The translations under genes and the position numbers were made by a program. A stretch of DNA of 64,000 bases from positions 21,626,980 through 21,690,979 of the forward strand of contig OZ029927.1 in NCBI GenBank assembly GCA_964023275.1, in the 5' to 3' direction. The DNA comes from Norana najaformis. Lineage: Eukaryota > Annelida > Clitellata > Crassiclitellata > Hormogastridae. Below are positions 8,886-20,169 of the stretch, one piece after another (the stretch's first letter is position 1; each line of letters opens with the position of its first letter). Under the pieces are notes generated by a model. That model worked only from the letters and a program-made list of their open reading frames with translations, did not search any database and was not told where the DNA came from.

Positions 8886-11800
8886 TTAATCAACTCCAAA
8901 GTCGCTGTCACTGTCGCTGGGTTCCCCGTTTTCGGTTCGTATCGTCTTCTGAATAATCGTGGTGTCTGGCAACATACCATGTCTGACAAAACAAAAGCAC
9001 AGACGGGTTACCAGTCCATTTGCAAATCCAACACAGATGAAACAACTCACTTGTAATGCAGCAATAGCTAATAACAGATTTTTGCATGAATCAAGCTGCT
9101 TAATGAAGAACATCTTTTTATCTCACAAAGGTGCCATGTCCGTATTTGCAACTTAACAGAATCAAAGTTTGAATTAAAAAACTACAGGTTGACTGATGGA
9201 AGCCGCTATAGAATACCTTACATTGGACGAAATGCAGTTCTCTCTTCTATGCTGCAGTGATAGGCGTCAGAAGGTGAAATGATAGCCAAATGGATTGAGC
9301 ACTTTGCTTGTAACGCCAAGAGTACAGGTTCAAGCCTACTCTCAGACGGTTACTAGGCAGGGACCTTGAGCAAGTCCTTCATTCACAATTGCAGCACCAC
9401 TGATTGATGCTAAGTCATTAGTTACTGGCGCCTAATAAATGCAGAAGTAAAATAATTTTCATAACATGGTTACCGCGTAAAGACCCTGAGCCAAGGCCTT
9501 TTCGTAAAGTTACTTAGCGTCACCAATCAAAGCTCTGTCTTTAAACAGTGGCACTTAATAAATGCAGAAATAATAATAAACTGAAAGAACATGACGTCCT
9601 GGTAAGTGGTTCTCCTACATACTTACAAATAATTCAAGCAATACGACAGATGAACAATTCTGCATTCCTCCATGCCCCCAACACCTTTGTATAGCGACCA
9701 AACGTGCAAATCTACCCAAAGAACGCCAGCACTCACTCGATGAGAAAACTTTCTACATCTGTCGAGTAGAATTCATCTCCGAATTCGTCGCTGAGGTGGA
9801 CAAAGTTTCCTATCAGTTCTCCCTTGCGGTATATCAACAGAGCGGGAACACCGCTGATAGCCTGAAGAAGAATGACGAACGCAGTGCTTAGAAAACGATC
9901 ACACATTGGGTACAACTGGTTTGTAGAGGTCTTAAAATCACCTTAAGGGCATAGCTCGCTCACCAGGGTGAAATTTGCAGGGGGGGCAGAAACTGCCCCA
10001 CCGGTTCAGTCTATCTTGTTTAGGTCTTTCCCTTCACTGGTTCAGATCTTTCCTCTCAGTTTAGACTATCTCCCACCAAAAAGTTACATTTTCTCCCGTC
10101 CACAGATCTATTCTATCAAATCGCACCCAACCATACATCTAACTACCAGTAGTCTTAAACAGATCACAAGAAAATTCCTGGGGTTCATATCGCCCGAACC
10201 TTCTCCCCTTTGATAACAGGTGGTCACCTTCACGGATTCAAAAGGTGAAAACATCCTGAGACTCCTCCATGTATTCAGAGCAGTGACGAGTCTTTACACA
10301 GTCTTCCAGTGCACATACGCACCACTTCATTTTGACTTTGTTGTTCAGCACACACTTTCAAACTAAGGTACTTTGTAAGGTACTTAAAAGGCACTTAAGG
10401 TACTTATAAGGTACTCTATATTTGGTGTTCTGGCACATACACACACGCTACAACTACATAACAACAGCTGCCAGTGACTACTACCAAATCTGACTGAAAA
10501 TCTACCAAACACTGAGCTGAAAGCCTAACGCCAACAAAACCGAGAAGTGTCGTACAAAGTTGATGCTCAGATGAGCGGTCGATGCTCGAATGCGGCAGAA
10601 TTTCACGTGTGGATATTCCTGCGCGAGGCACTCCAGGCATCGATTCATGGACTCACATGCGGCTACGCCCTTAAAAACAAATCAGAACGGTAAATAAGCA
10701 AATGCCATAGCAACGCTTACATTCAAAGTCTCTAAGGTATTATTCAGTCTGAATAATCTATGATAAGGTTAGAGGTTAAAACCTATAGGCATCTCCTAAA
10801 TATCATGATACATACTAAGCCAGTACATGCAAAGTAACAAAAACCAATACCTACAATGGGATGTAGGAAAGACATCAATTATAATCTAATCTAATGACTT
10901 CTATAATGCCGTTAGAATAATGCATTAATTGATGGTCACTTATCCAACCTCAGTTTGTAGGTGGCAAAGAATGACTCCCTGAATAAAATTTCTTCCTTAG
11001 CATAATATACGTCATTAAATTAAAAAATAATTCGAGGAAACCGAAGTCATATCTTAGTCTTCGTACCTTTTCATAGACATGAATGACTACTGTAACCATA
11101 GCACATTCCGAATCGATTGCTTCTACGAATTCTTCCTTTGTCAGCTCTTTCACCTTGCCAAATTTCGGCCTAAAACAGATTTAAAAACTTGAAACAATCA
11201 TCAGCAAGAAACATACACACGCCAAAAGTGTTTAACTATTTGCTCTAAATAAGCATTGACCAAAAGTCACAAATGTATATTCTACAAATGTGTTATCACC
11301 TTATCATTGCAGGTTACTGGCATTCCAATGGTTACAGAATATCCAAGTTATGCAGTTTTACTACAAAATTACTAAATCAATCAAAGTCGATACTAACCTG
11401 GACCGAACCCTTCTTACCTATCAATTTTATTTTGACTGAGCGGGTTTCCGCAACTTACCTATCACTGGGCACTACAGAAATCTCGAGTTTACAATTACAA
11501 TTATGGAATACAAAACATTCATTGAGAACCTTCTTTGTGTAACCAGCTAAATGTCCCAGCCGATGCTGTCTATACATTTAGCAATTTCTGCTGTTAAATT
11601 CTTATTTGAAACCATTTCTAAGTATCTGAATTGTAACTGGCAAATGCAGAGTAACATATTTTGGCGAAACTGCTGTGCGACGTACGTGTTTTCAACAACT
11701 TTACGAAATTCTTCTAGACGTTTCTGGCGATATTCTTTGAGAAATTCCTCTTCAAATTCATCAAATTCGTTTTCCAGCTGCCGCATAAATTCAGCGTCTT

Positions 11801-14292
11801 TCTCCTTCTCTTTTTCGTCATCCATCTGTAAAAGAAATCACCCGGGATACTTAACCCTTTGGTTGAGCTCTGCTTGTGAGGGGGAGCCTGCCAGCACTGT
11901 CTGCTTACTCATAAACTTTTTCTTTTAATGAATGTAACATCATTTATTATTATTATCGTTGCCACCAAAACCACACCACCACCACCAGCACCACCACCAC
12001 CATCAACAACAACAACAACACCACCACCAACAACAACATCATCAACAACAACATCATCAACAACAACATCATCAACAACAACATCATCAACAACATCATC
12101 AACAACAACATCATCAACAACAACATCATCAACAACAACATCATCAACAACAACATCATCAACAACATCATCAACAACAACATCATCAACAACAACATCA
12201 TCAACAACAACATCATCAACAACAACATCATCAACAACAACATCATCAACAACAACATCATCAACAACATCATCAACAACAACATCATCAACAACAACAT
12301 CATCAACAACAACATCATCAACAACAACATCATCAACAACAACATCATCAACAACAACATCATCAACAACAACATCATCAACAACATCATCAACAACAAC
12401 ATCATCAACAACAACATCATCAACAACAACATCATCAACAACAACATCATCAACAACAACATCATCAACAACAACATCATCAACAACATCATCAACAACA
12501 ACATCATCAACAACAACATCATCAACAACAACATCATCAACAACAACATCATCAACAACAACATCATCAACAACAACATCATCAACAACATCATCAACAA
12601 CAACATCATCAACAACAACATCATCAACAACAACATCATCAACAACATCATCAACAACAACATCATCAACAACAACATCATCAACAACATCATCAACAAC
12701 AACATCATCAACAACAACATCATCAACAACAACATCATCAACAACAACATCATCAACAACAACATCATCAACAACAACATCATCAACAACAACATCATCA
12801 ACAACAACATCAGAATTTGCATTTCAATGCTATAAATTCAGTGGAATAAAAAATTATTACCAGAAAACAGAATAAAACAGTCTTCTTCACCTAATGGTTA
12901 AAAAGAATCACATACATGGGTTCGACACGTCATTGAAAGCTTCTTGGCGAGCATCAGTTTCTCTTTCTCCTGATCCTCCCTCTTCTCTGTCTCGAGTTGT
13001 TTGAAGCGTCTCCAGTCATTTATAACACCTTTTGGTCCGGTCTGTGGACGACAAAATGACAAACCCTTCAACATAAACAACTCCCACAAAATTACATACA
13101 CCCGCACCTCTCTACAGTTTTCTGACCCATCATACAAACTCATCGATGCTCCACCGCTAGCAATTTCTGCTTTGGCCTTTCACTCAAAACATTCCTCTTT
13201 CACAGATCGTACCCTGACACCCCTTCTTCCTCTTATCTCTCTCTCCTCTCCAACCCCAAACACCACCCCCCATAGCTGCCACGCTGTCTCTCCGTCTGAC
13301 TTTTGGATCTTGCCCTGGAACCGAACCCTTTTTGCCTATCGATTTTGTTTTGACTGAGCACCTGTGAAGAAGCTGGTCCCCGCGGCACGGTTTTCATTGG
13401 GCTGTAGAAATCTTGGAATTACGATTACGCTTAAAGTAAAGCCTCCATGGCTCACAGGGGAAAGTAGGGCAGGTACAATCACAAAACAGCATGTAATGCT
13501 TATAAAATCTCTGCTTATATATAACACATAATAAAAAGGCACCTTTTCACACTTTTACGCTTCCAGAGGTAGTTTTATATTGGAATGTGGCTCCAGTGCA
13601 CTAATCTTTATGAGCACTACTTTGTGACCTTTGCAAACCACTTACACTTAATCCCACCAGGAAAAACTTAAGATCGGCCTATTCTAGTCAATTGTTTGTT
13701 CCAACTTCCCAAAAAAGACGTGTGGTTTTGTGCCTTTTCAAATGCTGGTCCACATCTACGGAATTCACTTCCAGCAGCTTTAAAAGAAGTTTTTCTTTCT
13801 CTTATATCACTTCGCAAACAATTGAAGACTTGTCTTCTTCCAGCTACCCACGCTTTTGAGCTGTAATGTAATGTAATGTAATGGCAACAAGTTATATAGC
13901 ATCATAAGTAGCAGGCTACTTCTAGGGTGCTTTACAAAGTCAATTTAACCTTTTTTTAGGTGAATTCATAAATTAACACGATATAAATATCTGATTAATA
14001 AGAATAATAGTTTGTACTCTGTATCCTAAGTGTGGGCGACCGTTTTATAAATGTGCACTTAACACAGTTCACTTTCTTTGTACAGAAGCTTGCTTACATT
14101 TGTGCAGCTTCCTGAATACTGGTTCAAGTCAGGCTCAGGTATGAATGTTGGCAACTTTCCACTTTTGTCTTTAGCTGATTCTTTGCCTTCACCCTTTGTC
14201 TCGTTGTCTGCATCATCGTCTTCATCTTCACTGCTACTACAGTAGTAGTGAGTTTTCTCTCCCAGAATCCGATCATCAAGACTGAGCGCCAT
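8886..14292 (-). CDS. PDCL: Phosducin-like protein, complete, seven coding exons
   Basis: Exons on the minus strand: 14292-14098, 13041-12916, 11825-11686, 11169-11067, 10669-10556, 9861-9737 and 8982-8886. All have GT-AG borders and consistent phase, giving 299 residues (vertebrate PDCL is about 300). The start MALSLDDRILGEKTHYY fits the family N-terminus and is followed by an acidic SSSEDEDDD run. Exon 2 holds the G-beta/gamma-binding helix TGPKGVINDWRRFKQLE and KKLSMTCRTH. Exon 3 has EEEFLKEYRQKRLEE. The thioredoxin-like domain spans exons 4-6 (VIHVYEKG; CLAQEYPHVKFC; VPALLIYRKGELIGNF). The tail is acidic SDSDSDFGVD. The family works with the CCT chaperonin to fold G-beta and load G-gamma in the cytosol. 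Intron 2 carries the CAT/CAA satellite and introns 5 and 6 carry SINEs. All key segments are intact. Confidence 0.93.
9275..9452 (+). mobile_element. tRNA-derived SINE (family B)
   Basis: GATAGCCAAATGGATTGAGC resembles a tRNA A-box region and ACAGGTTCAAGCCTACT a B box. The body CCTTGAGCAAGTCCTTCA and tail GCGCCTAATAAATGCAG match 24946-25125. It lies in PDCL intron 6. Confidence 0.8.
9475..9575 (+). mobile_element. 5'-truncated SINE (family B)
   Basis: ACCCTGAGCCAAGGCCTT and GGCACTTAATAAATGCAG are the 3' half and tail of the SINE at 9275-9452, which lies just upstream in the same orientation. Confidence 0.6.
10879..10940 (-). mobile_element. SINE 3' tail with (ATTAG)n end
   Basis: Reverse complement of the GCGCTATAGAAGTC plus ATTAG-repeat tail seen at 29470-29545 and 57640-57712. 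It lies between PDCL exons 4 and 5. Confidence 0.55.
11395..11510 (+). mobile_element. LINE 3' tail (family A)
   Basis: CCTGGACCGAACCCTTCTTA, ATTTTGACTGAGCGGG and ACAGAAATCTCGAGTTTACA are the family-A 3' end, sense on +. It is about 110 bp long, inside PDCL intron 3. Confidence 0.65.
11956..12812 (+). repeat. CATCATCAACAACAA satellite in PDCL intron 2
   Basis: A nearly pure array of the 15-mer CATCATCAACAACAA interrupted by 12-mers CATCATCAACAA. Between successive 12-mers I count runs of roughly 4, 4, 6, 7, 6, 6, 3 and 2 fifteen-mers, then a final 8, so there is a loose higher-order pattern. Since 15 and 12 are multiples of three, several frames stay open for almost 300 codons (His/Gln, Thr/Ser, and Met/Leu on the other strand). 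These are not genes. The array lies between PDCL exons 2 and 3 and must be spliced out. Confidence 0.97.
13050..13435 (+). mobile_element. LINE 3' end (family A)
   Basis: Coding remnant FSDPSYKLIDAPPLAISALA, then a CT-rich 3' region, CCTATCGATTTTGTTTTGAC, GCACCTGTGAAGAAGCTGG and GGGCTGTAGAAATCTTGG with an ATTACGATTACG tail. It is sense on +, in PDCL intron 1, and starts next to exon 2. Confidence 0.8.
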
Positions 14293-14299
14293 TTTGCTA

Positions 14300-15216
14300 T
14301 ATCGGCTCGTTAGTGCGGAAACACTGCCAAAAGCACACCAACTGTAATTATAATTAGAAATTTATAGTGCCACTGAAATAAAAACTAACCTGTGGTGCTC
14401 AAAGCATTACTCTAGAGAAGATAACTGGGTAAAACGTCGGTCAGTTGCTATATTGTAATGTAATGAAGTGAATAATGCTTTAACATAAAGACCTGGAAAA
14501 ACCTGATCAACGTTGGTCATCATCTTCGATATGTGTGCCTCCTTCAAATTCAATAAGCTCACATATAAGTTAGACAGCGTTATATAAATGTTCAGTTACA
14601 TTGCATAACAAAGCATATTTTTAAAATTAGCATATTTTAAAAATCAGCTATAACTGGAATTAAAGTCTCTATAAAGTATACAACATCGTCTGCATCTTTC
14701 CAAAGTGCAAAAAGCAGGAAAATAAATGACAAAAACACTTCTAACTTGCGGGACGAACGCATGAAACCGACTAGCACTCACGGGCGAAGGCGAGAAATAG
14801 TGTCCAATCTTACAGCGTATTAATATATTGAAATTGCTTTTCTCAACAAACCTCCGAAAACAATTCTTGTAAAATGTAAAAGTCACACAGAAGTTTTAAT
14901 TATTAAAAAAGCGAAATTTTCAGGAAAATCGAGTTACCGTTAACAAAACCCCGAGGTCGACTATTTCAATCTGTTCGCTTGGTTCTGGCTTACTTTAGAC
15001 GTAACTTTGGCGCATTAGTTACGGCGCAAAATAAACTGTAAATTATTTTATTACAAGTTAATACAGAGTACTAAGCGAGCTCAGACACTGAAAACACATT
15101 AAACCTCAGCGAAAATGATCAGGCATTTTCCAGAAAGGCAGCGGCCTACGCTAATAAGTAAACAAAGTTGATATACCAAGCGTCTGTTAACAAGCTGGTT
15201 CCCCGGACCTAGCCTT
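14300..15216. other. PDCL upstream region
   Basis: About 900 bp upstream of the PDCL start codon. It probably contains the promoter, but I recognise no specific element and no ORF. Confidence 0.4.
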
Positions 15217-15300
15217 CGGTGGCGCGGTATCGTAATCGTAATCGTAATCTCGAAATTTCTACAGCGCTCAGAAATCTCTAGCTTACGATTACGATAAAGG
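15217..15300. mobile_element. Two LINE family-A tails joined tail to tail
   Basis: CGTAATCGTAATCGTAATCT precedes CGAAATTTCTACAGCGCTC, which runs directly into AGAAATCTCTAGCTTACGAT. This is two opposed copies of the 3' terminus with their hexamer tails. Confidence 0.55.
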
Positions 15301-15639
15301 TAAATGTTTAATGGATAGACGATCACAGCGGGTCCCGTTCTCACCACGACTAACCTTGGTAACCAGTTTCGTCTAGCTTAGCATGGATTCCTTAAATTTT
15401 CTTTTTAGCTAGGCCGTGAATGTCGTACATGCATTTTAAATAGCATATTCATATTACAGCATTTAAATTTATGCAGTTATTTGAAAATATTCTTAATCTA
15501 ACTGAGGAGTAGCTTAACATTTTGCAGAAATTTTGCCAATAATTGAGGCCCCACAAAGATCACAGAGCTACTCACTTGATTCATTGGCTGTCAACCCACC
15601 AATCCTAATCCAGGATTGTTTTTATTTCAGAAGCCAATT

Positions 15640-15880
15640 CCCTCAGAAATACTCAGGTGATTCCTCTTCTTCCCCTTTTCTATCTTGCAGAACCGATTCC
15701 AAACACCACCCACCGTAGCCGTCTGACTGCCTACCTGCCTGACTTTTGGATCATGACCTGGAACTAAACCCTTTTGCCTATCGATTTTGTCTTGACTGAG
15801 CGCATGTGAATGAGCTGGTTCCCACAACTTAGCTTTCGTTGGGCACTGCAGAAATCTTGAGATTACAACTAAAAGAATAG
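15640..15880 (+). mobile_element. LINE 3' tail (family A)
   Basis: TGACTTTTGGATCATGACCT, GCCTATCGATTTTGTCTTGA, GTGAATGAGCTGGTTCCC and GGGCACTGCAGAAATCTTGA end in AGATTACAAC. 5'-truncated, sense on +. Confidence 0.75.
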
Positions 15881-16417
15881 CATATGTGGTGCAGTAAAAG
15901 GGGTTTATAGATGTATTACGACCAAAAATGCTTCCAACTTTAATCAGTATCATAAAAGTAAATGAAAATTACGGGTCAAATTACAGATGCCATCAAACAG
16001 CAATTCTTCCATACACAGTTAGTAGTGTTCTGATCTAAAGGAACTGAAACAAAGCTCAAATAAGGGAGATGTTAACGGTTACTTTGCTTTATTAACAGTT
16101 ACTTTGCTTTGTTAACGGTTACTTTGCTTTGTAACGTAAATCTTCAATCATGTAAATCAGTTGCATATTCAGCTATACCAACAAAGTATTTAACACCATC
16201 TTTTAATTTCAACCTTAAAATACATTTGATTGACCTTTTGTTATAAAGTCCATCTACTTTTAGGTAACTTTGTGGCATAACACATCACTTCAAAGCTATT
16301 TATATGTAACAGTCATTTTTAATATAAAAAAATCCCTTAACTTTAGAACTTGAGGGGAAAATTATCACATGAATCTTTAAAGTACTGCCTTCTAATTTTA
16401 GAGCTATTAAGAGAAAT

Positions 16418-19400
16418 TCAATTTTTATTTTTGGCTTTTAGAAAATTCTGAAACATGTTCTGTGCTTCTTCTGCGAAAAGTGGTTGAAGCCTTTCTAAAA
16501 TTAAGTCCGACAGTTTTAACCGTTCGTGGCTGATCCCTAATGCAACATTTCCCTCACTCTCTGCACAAGGCATAGTGATCAAGTCGTCTTCAATCTGCCA
16601 ATAATTCAAAGTTGTATCACCCAACTGCAGATGAGCTACTGCCATGCTCTCAATTACAGAACAGCTGTCAACAGTTTTATCAGCAATATCTAGCAGTTTC
16701 TGGGAGCTGTGTTCTCTGCATTTTACTACACCTTCACAATTATCTGAAAGTAACAAGGGTACAGACAGATCAAAACCAGTTTTACTAAAATTAAAACTGT
16801 CAGTATTTTCTTTAGCTTTTTGTCCCAACAGTTCCTGGGAACTGTGTTCTCTGCATTTTAGAACGTCTTCATACTCGTTTAAGGGTATTGGTGGTGTAGC
16901 CAGATCAAAACCAGTTTTACTAAAATTAAAACTGTCAGTGTTTTCTTTAGCTTTTTGTCCCAACAGTTCCTGGGAACTGTGTTCTCTGCATTTTAGAACA
17001 TCTTCATACTCGTTTAAGGGTATTGGTGGTGTAGCCAGATCAAAACCAGTTTTACTAAAATTAAAACTGTCAGTGTTTTCTTTAGCTTTTTGTCCCAACA
17101 GTTCCTGGGAACTGTGTTCTCTGCATTTTAGAACATCTTCATATTCGTTTAAGGGTATTGGTGGTGAAGCCAGATCAAAACCAGATTTACTAAAATTAAA
17201 ACTGTGAGTATTTTCTTTGGTTTTTGATCTCTGAAAATACTTCTCTAGCTTCAATTGTGTATGAGCATTCTTCCATCTCCAGATGTCCGCTGTTTCAGCA
17301 AAATCTATTAATCTATTTTCTTCCACTTTTTTCACACCGTTACTGTTCTCAACTTTTTGTTCATCTGTCCAATTATCTGCATTTTCCATAGTCAGATCGT
17401 GTACCACACGAGGCTCAGATTCCTGACCTTCTTTGTCTCCGAAGTCATGTTCATACACAACACCCTTATGATGCACTAAAGGTTTAAACTTACATCTTTT
17501 CATTATCGAGCTACGAATTTGACTGATCTTTCCTCGGTTGCTAGTTCTTGTTTTGACAAAGGAATCTCTCTTAAACATTGCAAAATCATTTGGTGGGCAG
17601 AAAGAAGGTGCTGGAGACTTGTCTAAATATTCAGCAAAGCACGACATCTCTCCGCGTTCAGGAATAGCTCTACCAAGACGGTCCGTAACGTTCGTCAGAA
17701 TCGGAATCACGGCTCTTGGACCAACTATAGAAACAAATTCCTGCAGCTCTGTAAACGACGAATGGTCAGAATACGGAACAACGAACACGTCGCTTCGGTT
17801 CAACCCATTGTTTAGATTAAGCACAAGATACAGTGCCGTGGGAATTATAGCAAGCGTGGGCATCTCTTCATTCCAGAAATCCATATTCCTCTGGTTTATC
17901 TGTCCCTGATCCACGACCTGTATTCTAGTTTCTGATTCTGTCGTAGTAAATACATTTGGCACCTCAAGCAATTCAAGCCGGTGCATACGCTCTTCCGTGA
18001 CGTAGATTTGCACACGAAAGTGCTTCGCGATAGCCACCAGCAGACCCTCTTTTCCAAGCTTCCGAAGTCCGATCACAATCCGATGGTCAGGATGGCATGA
18101 GATTATCTGCAGAATTTCAGTCATGGCCTGCTCACGTGATGGAAAATCGCATCTCGGACTGCAGAAGGTGTTATCGAGGTACAACACGTTGACGGCCGAA
18201 GAACAGACACGAGCAAAAGACTCCTCATAGTTCAGAGACTGCGAGTATCGGAAGTCACCCGTGTAGAGAATCTGGCCAAAGTAGCCCTCGAAAAGGAACA
18301 TGACAGCTCCCGGGCAGTGATTGGCGTCGATCAACGTCACTGAAAGAGATTCGTTGCTTTCTGTAGCAAACTGAAGACAGTGGCTTTCATTCAAAGCAAG
18401 TCCACGAACTTGCTGTGGATTCAGCTGCAAAGTCAACAAAAATAAAACTGTATCAACTTCTTCAGTGACACAAGTTTAGGTAGATTGTTTAGGGCAGGCC
18501 ATGTCTGCAGTGCTTTTGAGCAGTCCTTAAAAGGCGTTATATAAGTGTCTAGATAGTTAATACATACATACACATAAATAAAAGCCACTGGGGGTAATCA
18601 AGAATGTAATTCAGAAGTTACCTTTATCCCCTACTTGTCCAGTTACCTGCGCTTTCAAGATGAATTCATAAACTAGTGCTACATAAATACAAATAATAAA
18701 TAAATATAAATAATAAATAAATATAAGTAATAAATGTCTGAATAATAATAATAATACTAAATACATAAGAATCTCATTACAGAACACATCAGTTTTTTAT
18801 CACTGAAATAAGAAAACTGAATAGCATTGCTTCGAGCCGAACTAATCAGAGGCGCTGATCACATGAATTCTGATACAAAACTATAGGAAACATGGATCGT
18901 AAATCTATTTGTTTTAAAATAAGACTATGTTAGAGCACAGTACTTTTACAACAACACAGTACTCACAAAGTTAGCATTGTAACAAGGTTCCAGCATAATT
19001 CAGTACGTTGTGGCTCACACAGAAATGAAGCTGCCAGATAATTGGAATATTTCTTGCATGCCATCTTTAGCCATCGGCGCCTTAGACAAGGTTAAACGAT
19101 TACAGTATCATTTAATGGCCTTAATAAATGACATCATAGTCATCAGGTCGCTGTTTAATTTTGCTAAATGTATGCCCTGGCACAACCAGGGTGCGTTTCA
19201 TGTCTGCTTCCAGTAAGTGCAGAGTTAACTTTCAGGTGCTCTGTTTTCAGTGCAAGCACCATGTGTTCCTTAGGCATTCTTAGAGTACACTCAGTGGAAA
19301 CTCAGAACAGAAACTGACTACACTCCCAGCTTAACACAATATGACACCATATTTCTAGGGTACCGCTTACACCTGCAGTGACCAGCAGCGAAATTACATA

Positions 19401-19641
19401 GTGAGTTAACCTGATAAAACATGAAAAGACTCGTCATGGCTAAGACGACTACCTTAAACTTATCTAAAAGCAGTATTTTCGTCACAGGACTGCAGTAAAT
19501 GGGTTGAGACCACGAGGGAGTCAGCCCTTCGGTATGATCGCTGTGCATGTGAGACAGGAAGAAGAACTGCACGTGTGCGCAATCACGCACTTTCCAGTAG
19601 TCCACAGCAATCGGAGGATGGTGAAGAACACGACCACTCAT
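16418..19641 (-). CDS. DCLRE1B: Apollo/SNM1B-type 5' exonuclease with an internal repeat array
   Basis: Two exons: 19641-19453 and 18424-16418, joined in phase 0, about 731 residues. The N-terminus resembles vertebrate Apollo (HHPPIAVDYW; FFFLSHMHSDHTEGL; LYC/IYCSPVT). Metallo-beta-lactamase motifs are present: HMHSDH at residues 31-36, DANHCPG at 96-102 and YTGDFR at 117-122. The beta-CASP part includes IGLRKLGKEGLL and VPYSDHSSFTELQEFV. Apollo trims 5' ends at telomeres and acts in crosslink repair in the nucleus. The C-terminal half is unlike vertebrate Apollo: residues about 460-640 are four 45-residue tandem repeats, each with NFSK.GFDL. The chain ends in a helical-looking SDLILERLQPLFAEEAQNMF. 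It is longer than vertebrate Apollo (about 530). Artemis (DCLRE1C) is less likely given the N-terminal match. Confidence 0.9.
16696..17235 (-). repeat. Coding minisatellite, 135-bp unit x4, in the Apollo exon
   Basis: Units begin at 16696, 16831, 16966 and 17101, exactly 135 bp apart, so the reading frame is kept. The middle units differ by only a few bases (for example CATACTCG and CATATTCG), while the outermost units, especially 16696-16830, have diverged. The near identity indicates recent unequal exchange. Confidence 0.95.
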
Positions 19642-19738
19642 TGCTGCCTCCTAAACAGGGCATAAATTCACAGACACTTTATGGTGCAAAGTTTTACAGC
19701 ACAGCTAGGCTCGAGTCTTTCCACCAATAACTTAAGCT

Positions 19739-19880
19739 CTAGGCATAGTGGCTAAAGCAGTGGCTTTCGAATATGCGAGCTGGGTTCGAATCCTGGGCCC
19801 GTCGTATGAAATCGCCATAGACCGCATTGTTGAACTGGTGTAACCTCAGAGATTATCAACAACTTTATTTTCTTTGCTTC
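19739..19880 (+). mobile_element. tRNA-derived SINE
   Basis: AGGCATAGTGGCTAAAGCAG is A-box-like and GGGTTCGAATCCTGGGCCCG holds a perfect B box (GGTTCGAATCC). A non-tRNA body and a T-rich end follow, so it is a SINE and not a tRNA gene. It lies just upstream of the Apollo start. Confidence 0.65.
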
Positions 19881-20169
19881 GGCATAAGGGTGCATGTCTA
19901 GTCCTCTGCTTTGCCGGCTGATCTTCACACCAACAGGGTATTCATTTTATAGTTGCAAATGCTGGATTCCACCAAGATCCATGACTGACGATCATTTTCG
20001 TCGGTTACTAATGGACGGACCATAAACGAGCAGAAGACTACGGGAGATAGGAGGAGATGGCCGTGACCGGAAGAAAGGCAAAAGGCAGCGTGGGGCGGGA
20101 GGGAGGAACCAGTGTGGAGTATTGCAGTTCTCGTGAGAATTTTACGTCGATGCATATTACATAACATTT

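Noticed and set aside
11928-12875. Long ORFs (Thr/Ser, His/Gln; Met/Leu on the other strand) of about 300 codons
   Set aside because: They come from a triplet-multiple satellite with no stop codons, lie inside a well-defined PDCL intron and have no codon variation typical of a gene.
16644-17207. 187-codon plus-strand ORF with repeats
   Set aside because: Antisense of the Apollo repeat array; the 45-codon repeat keeps this frame open as well.
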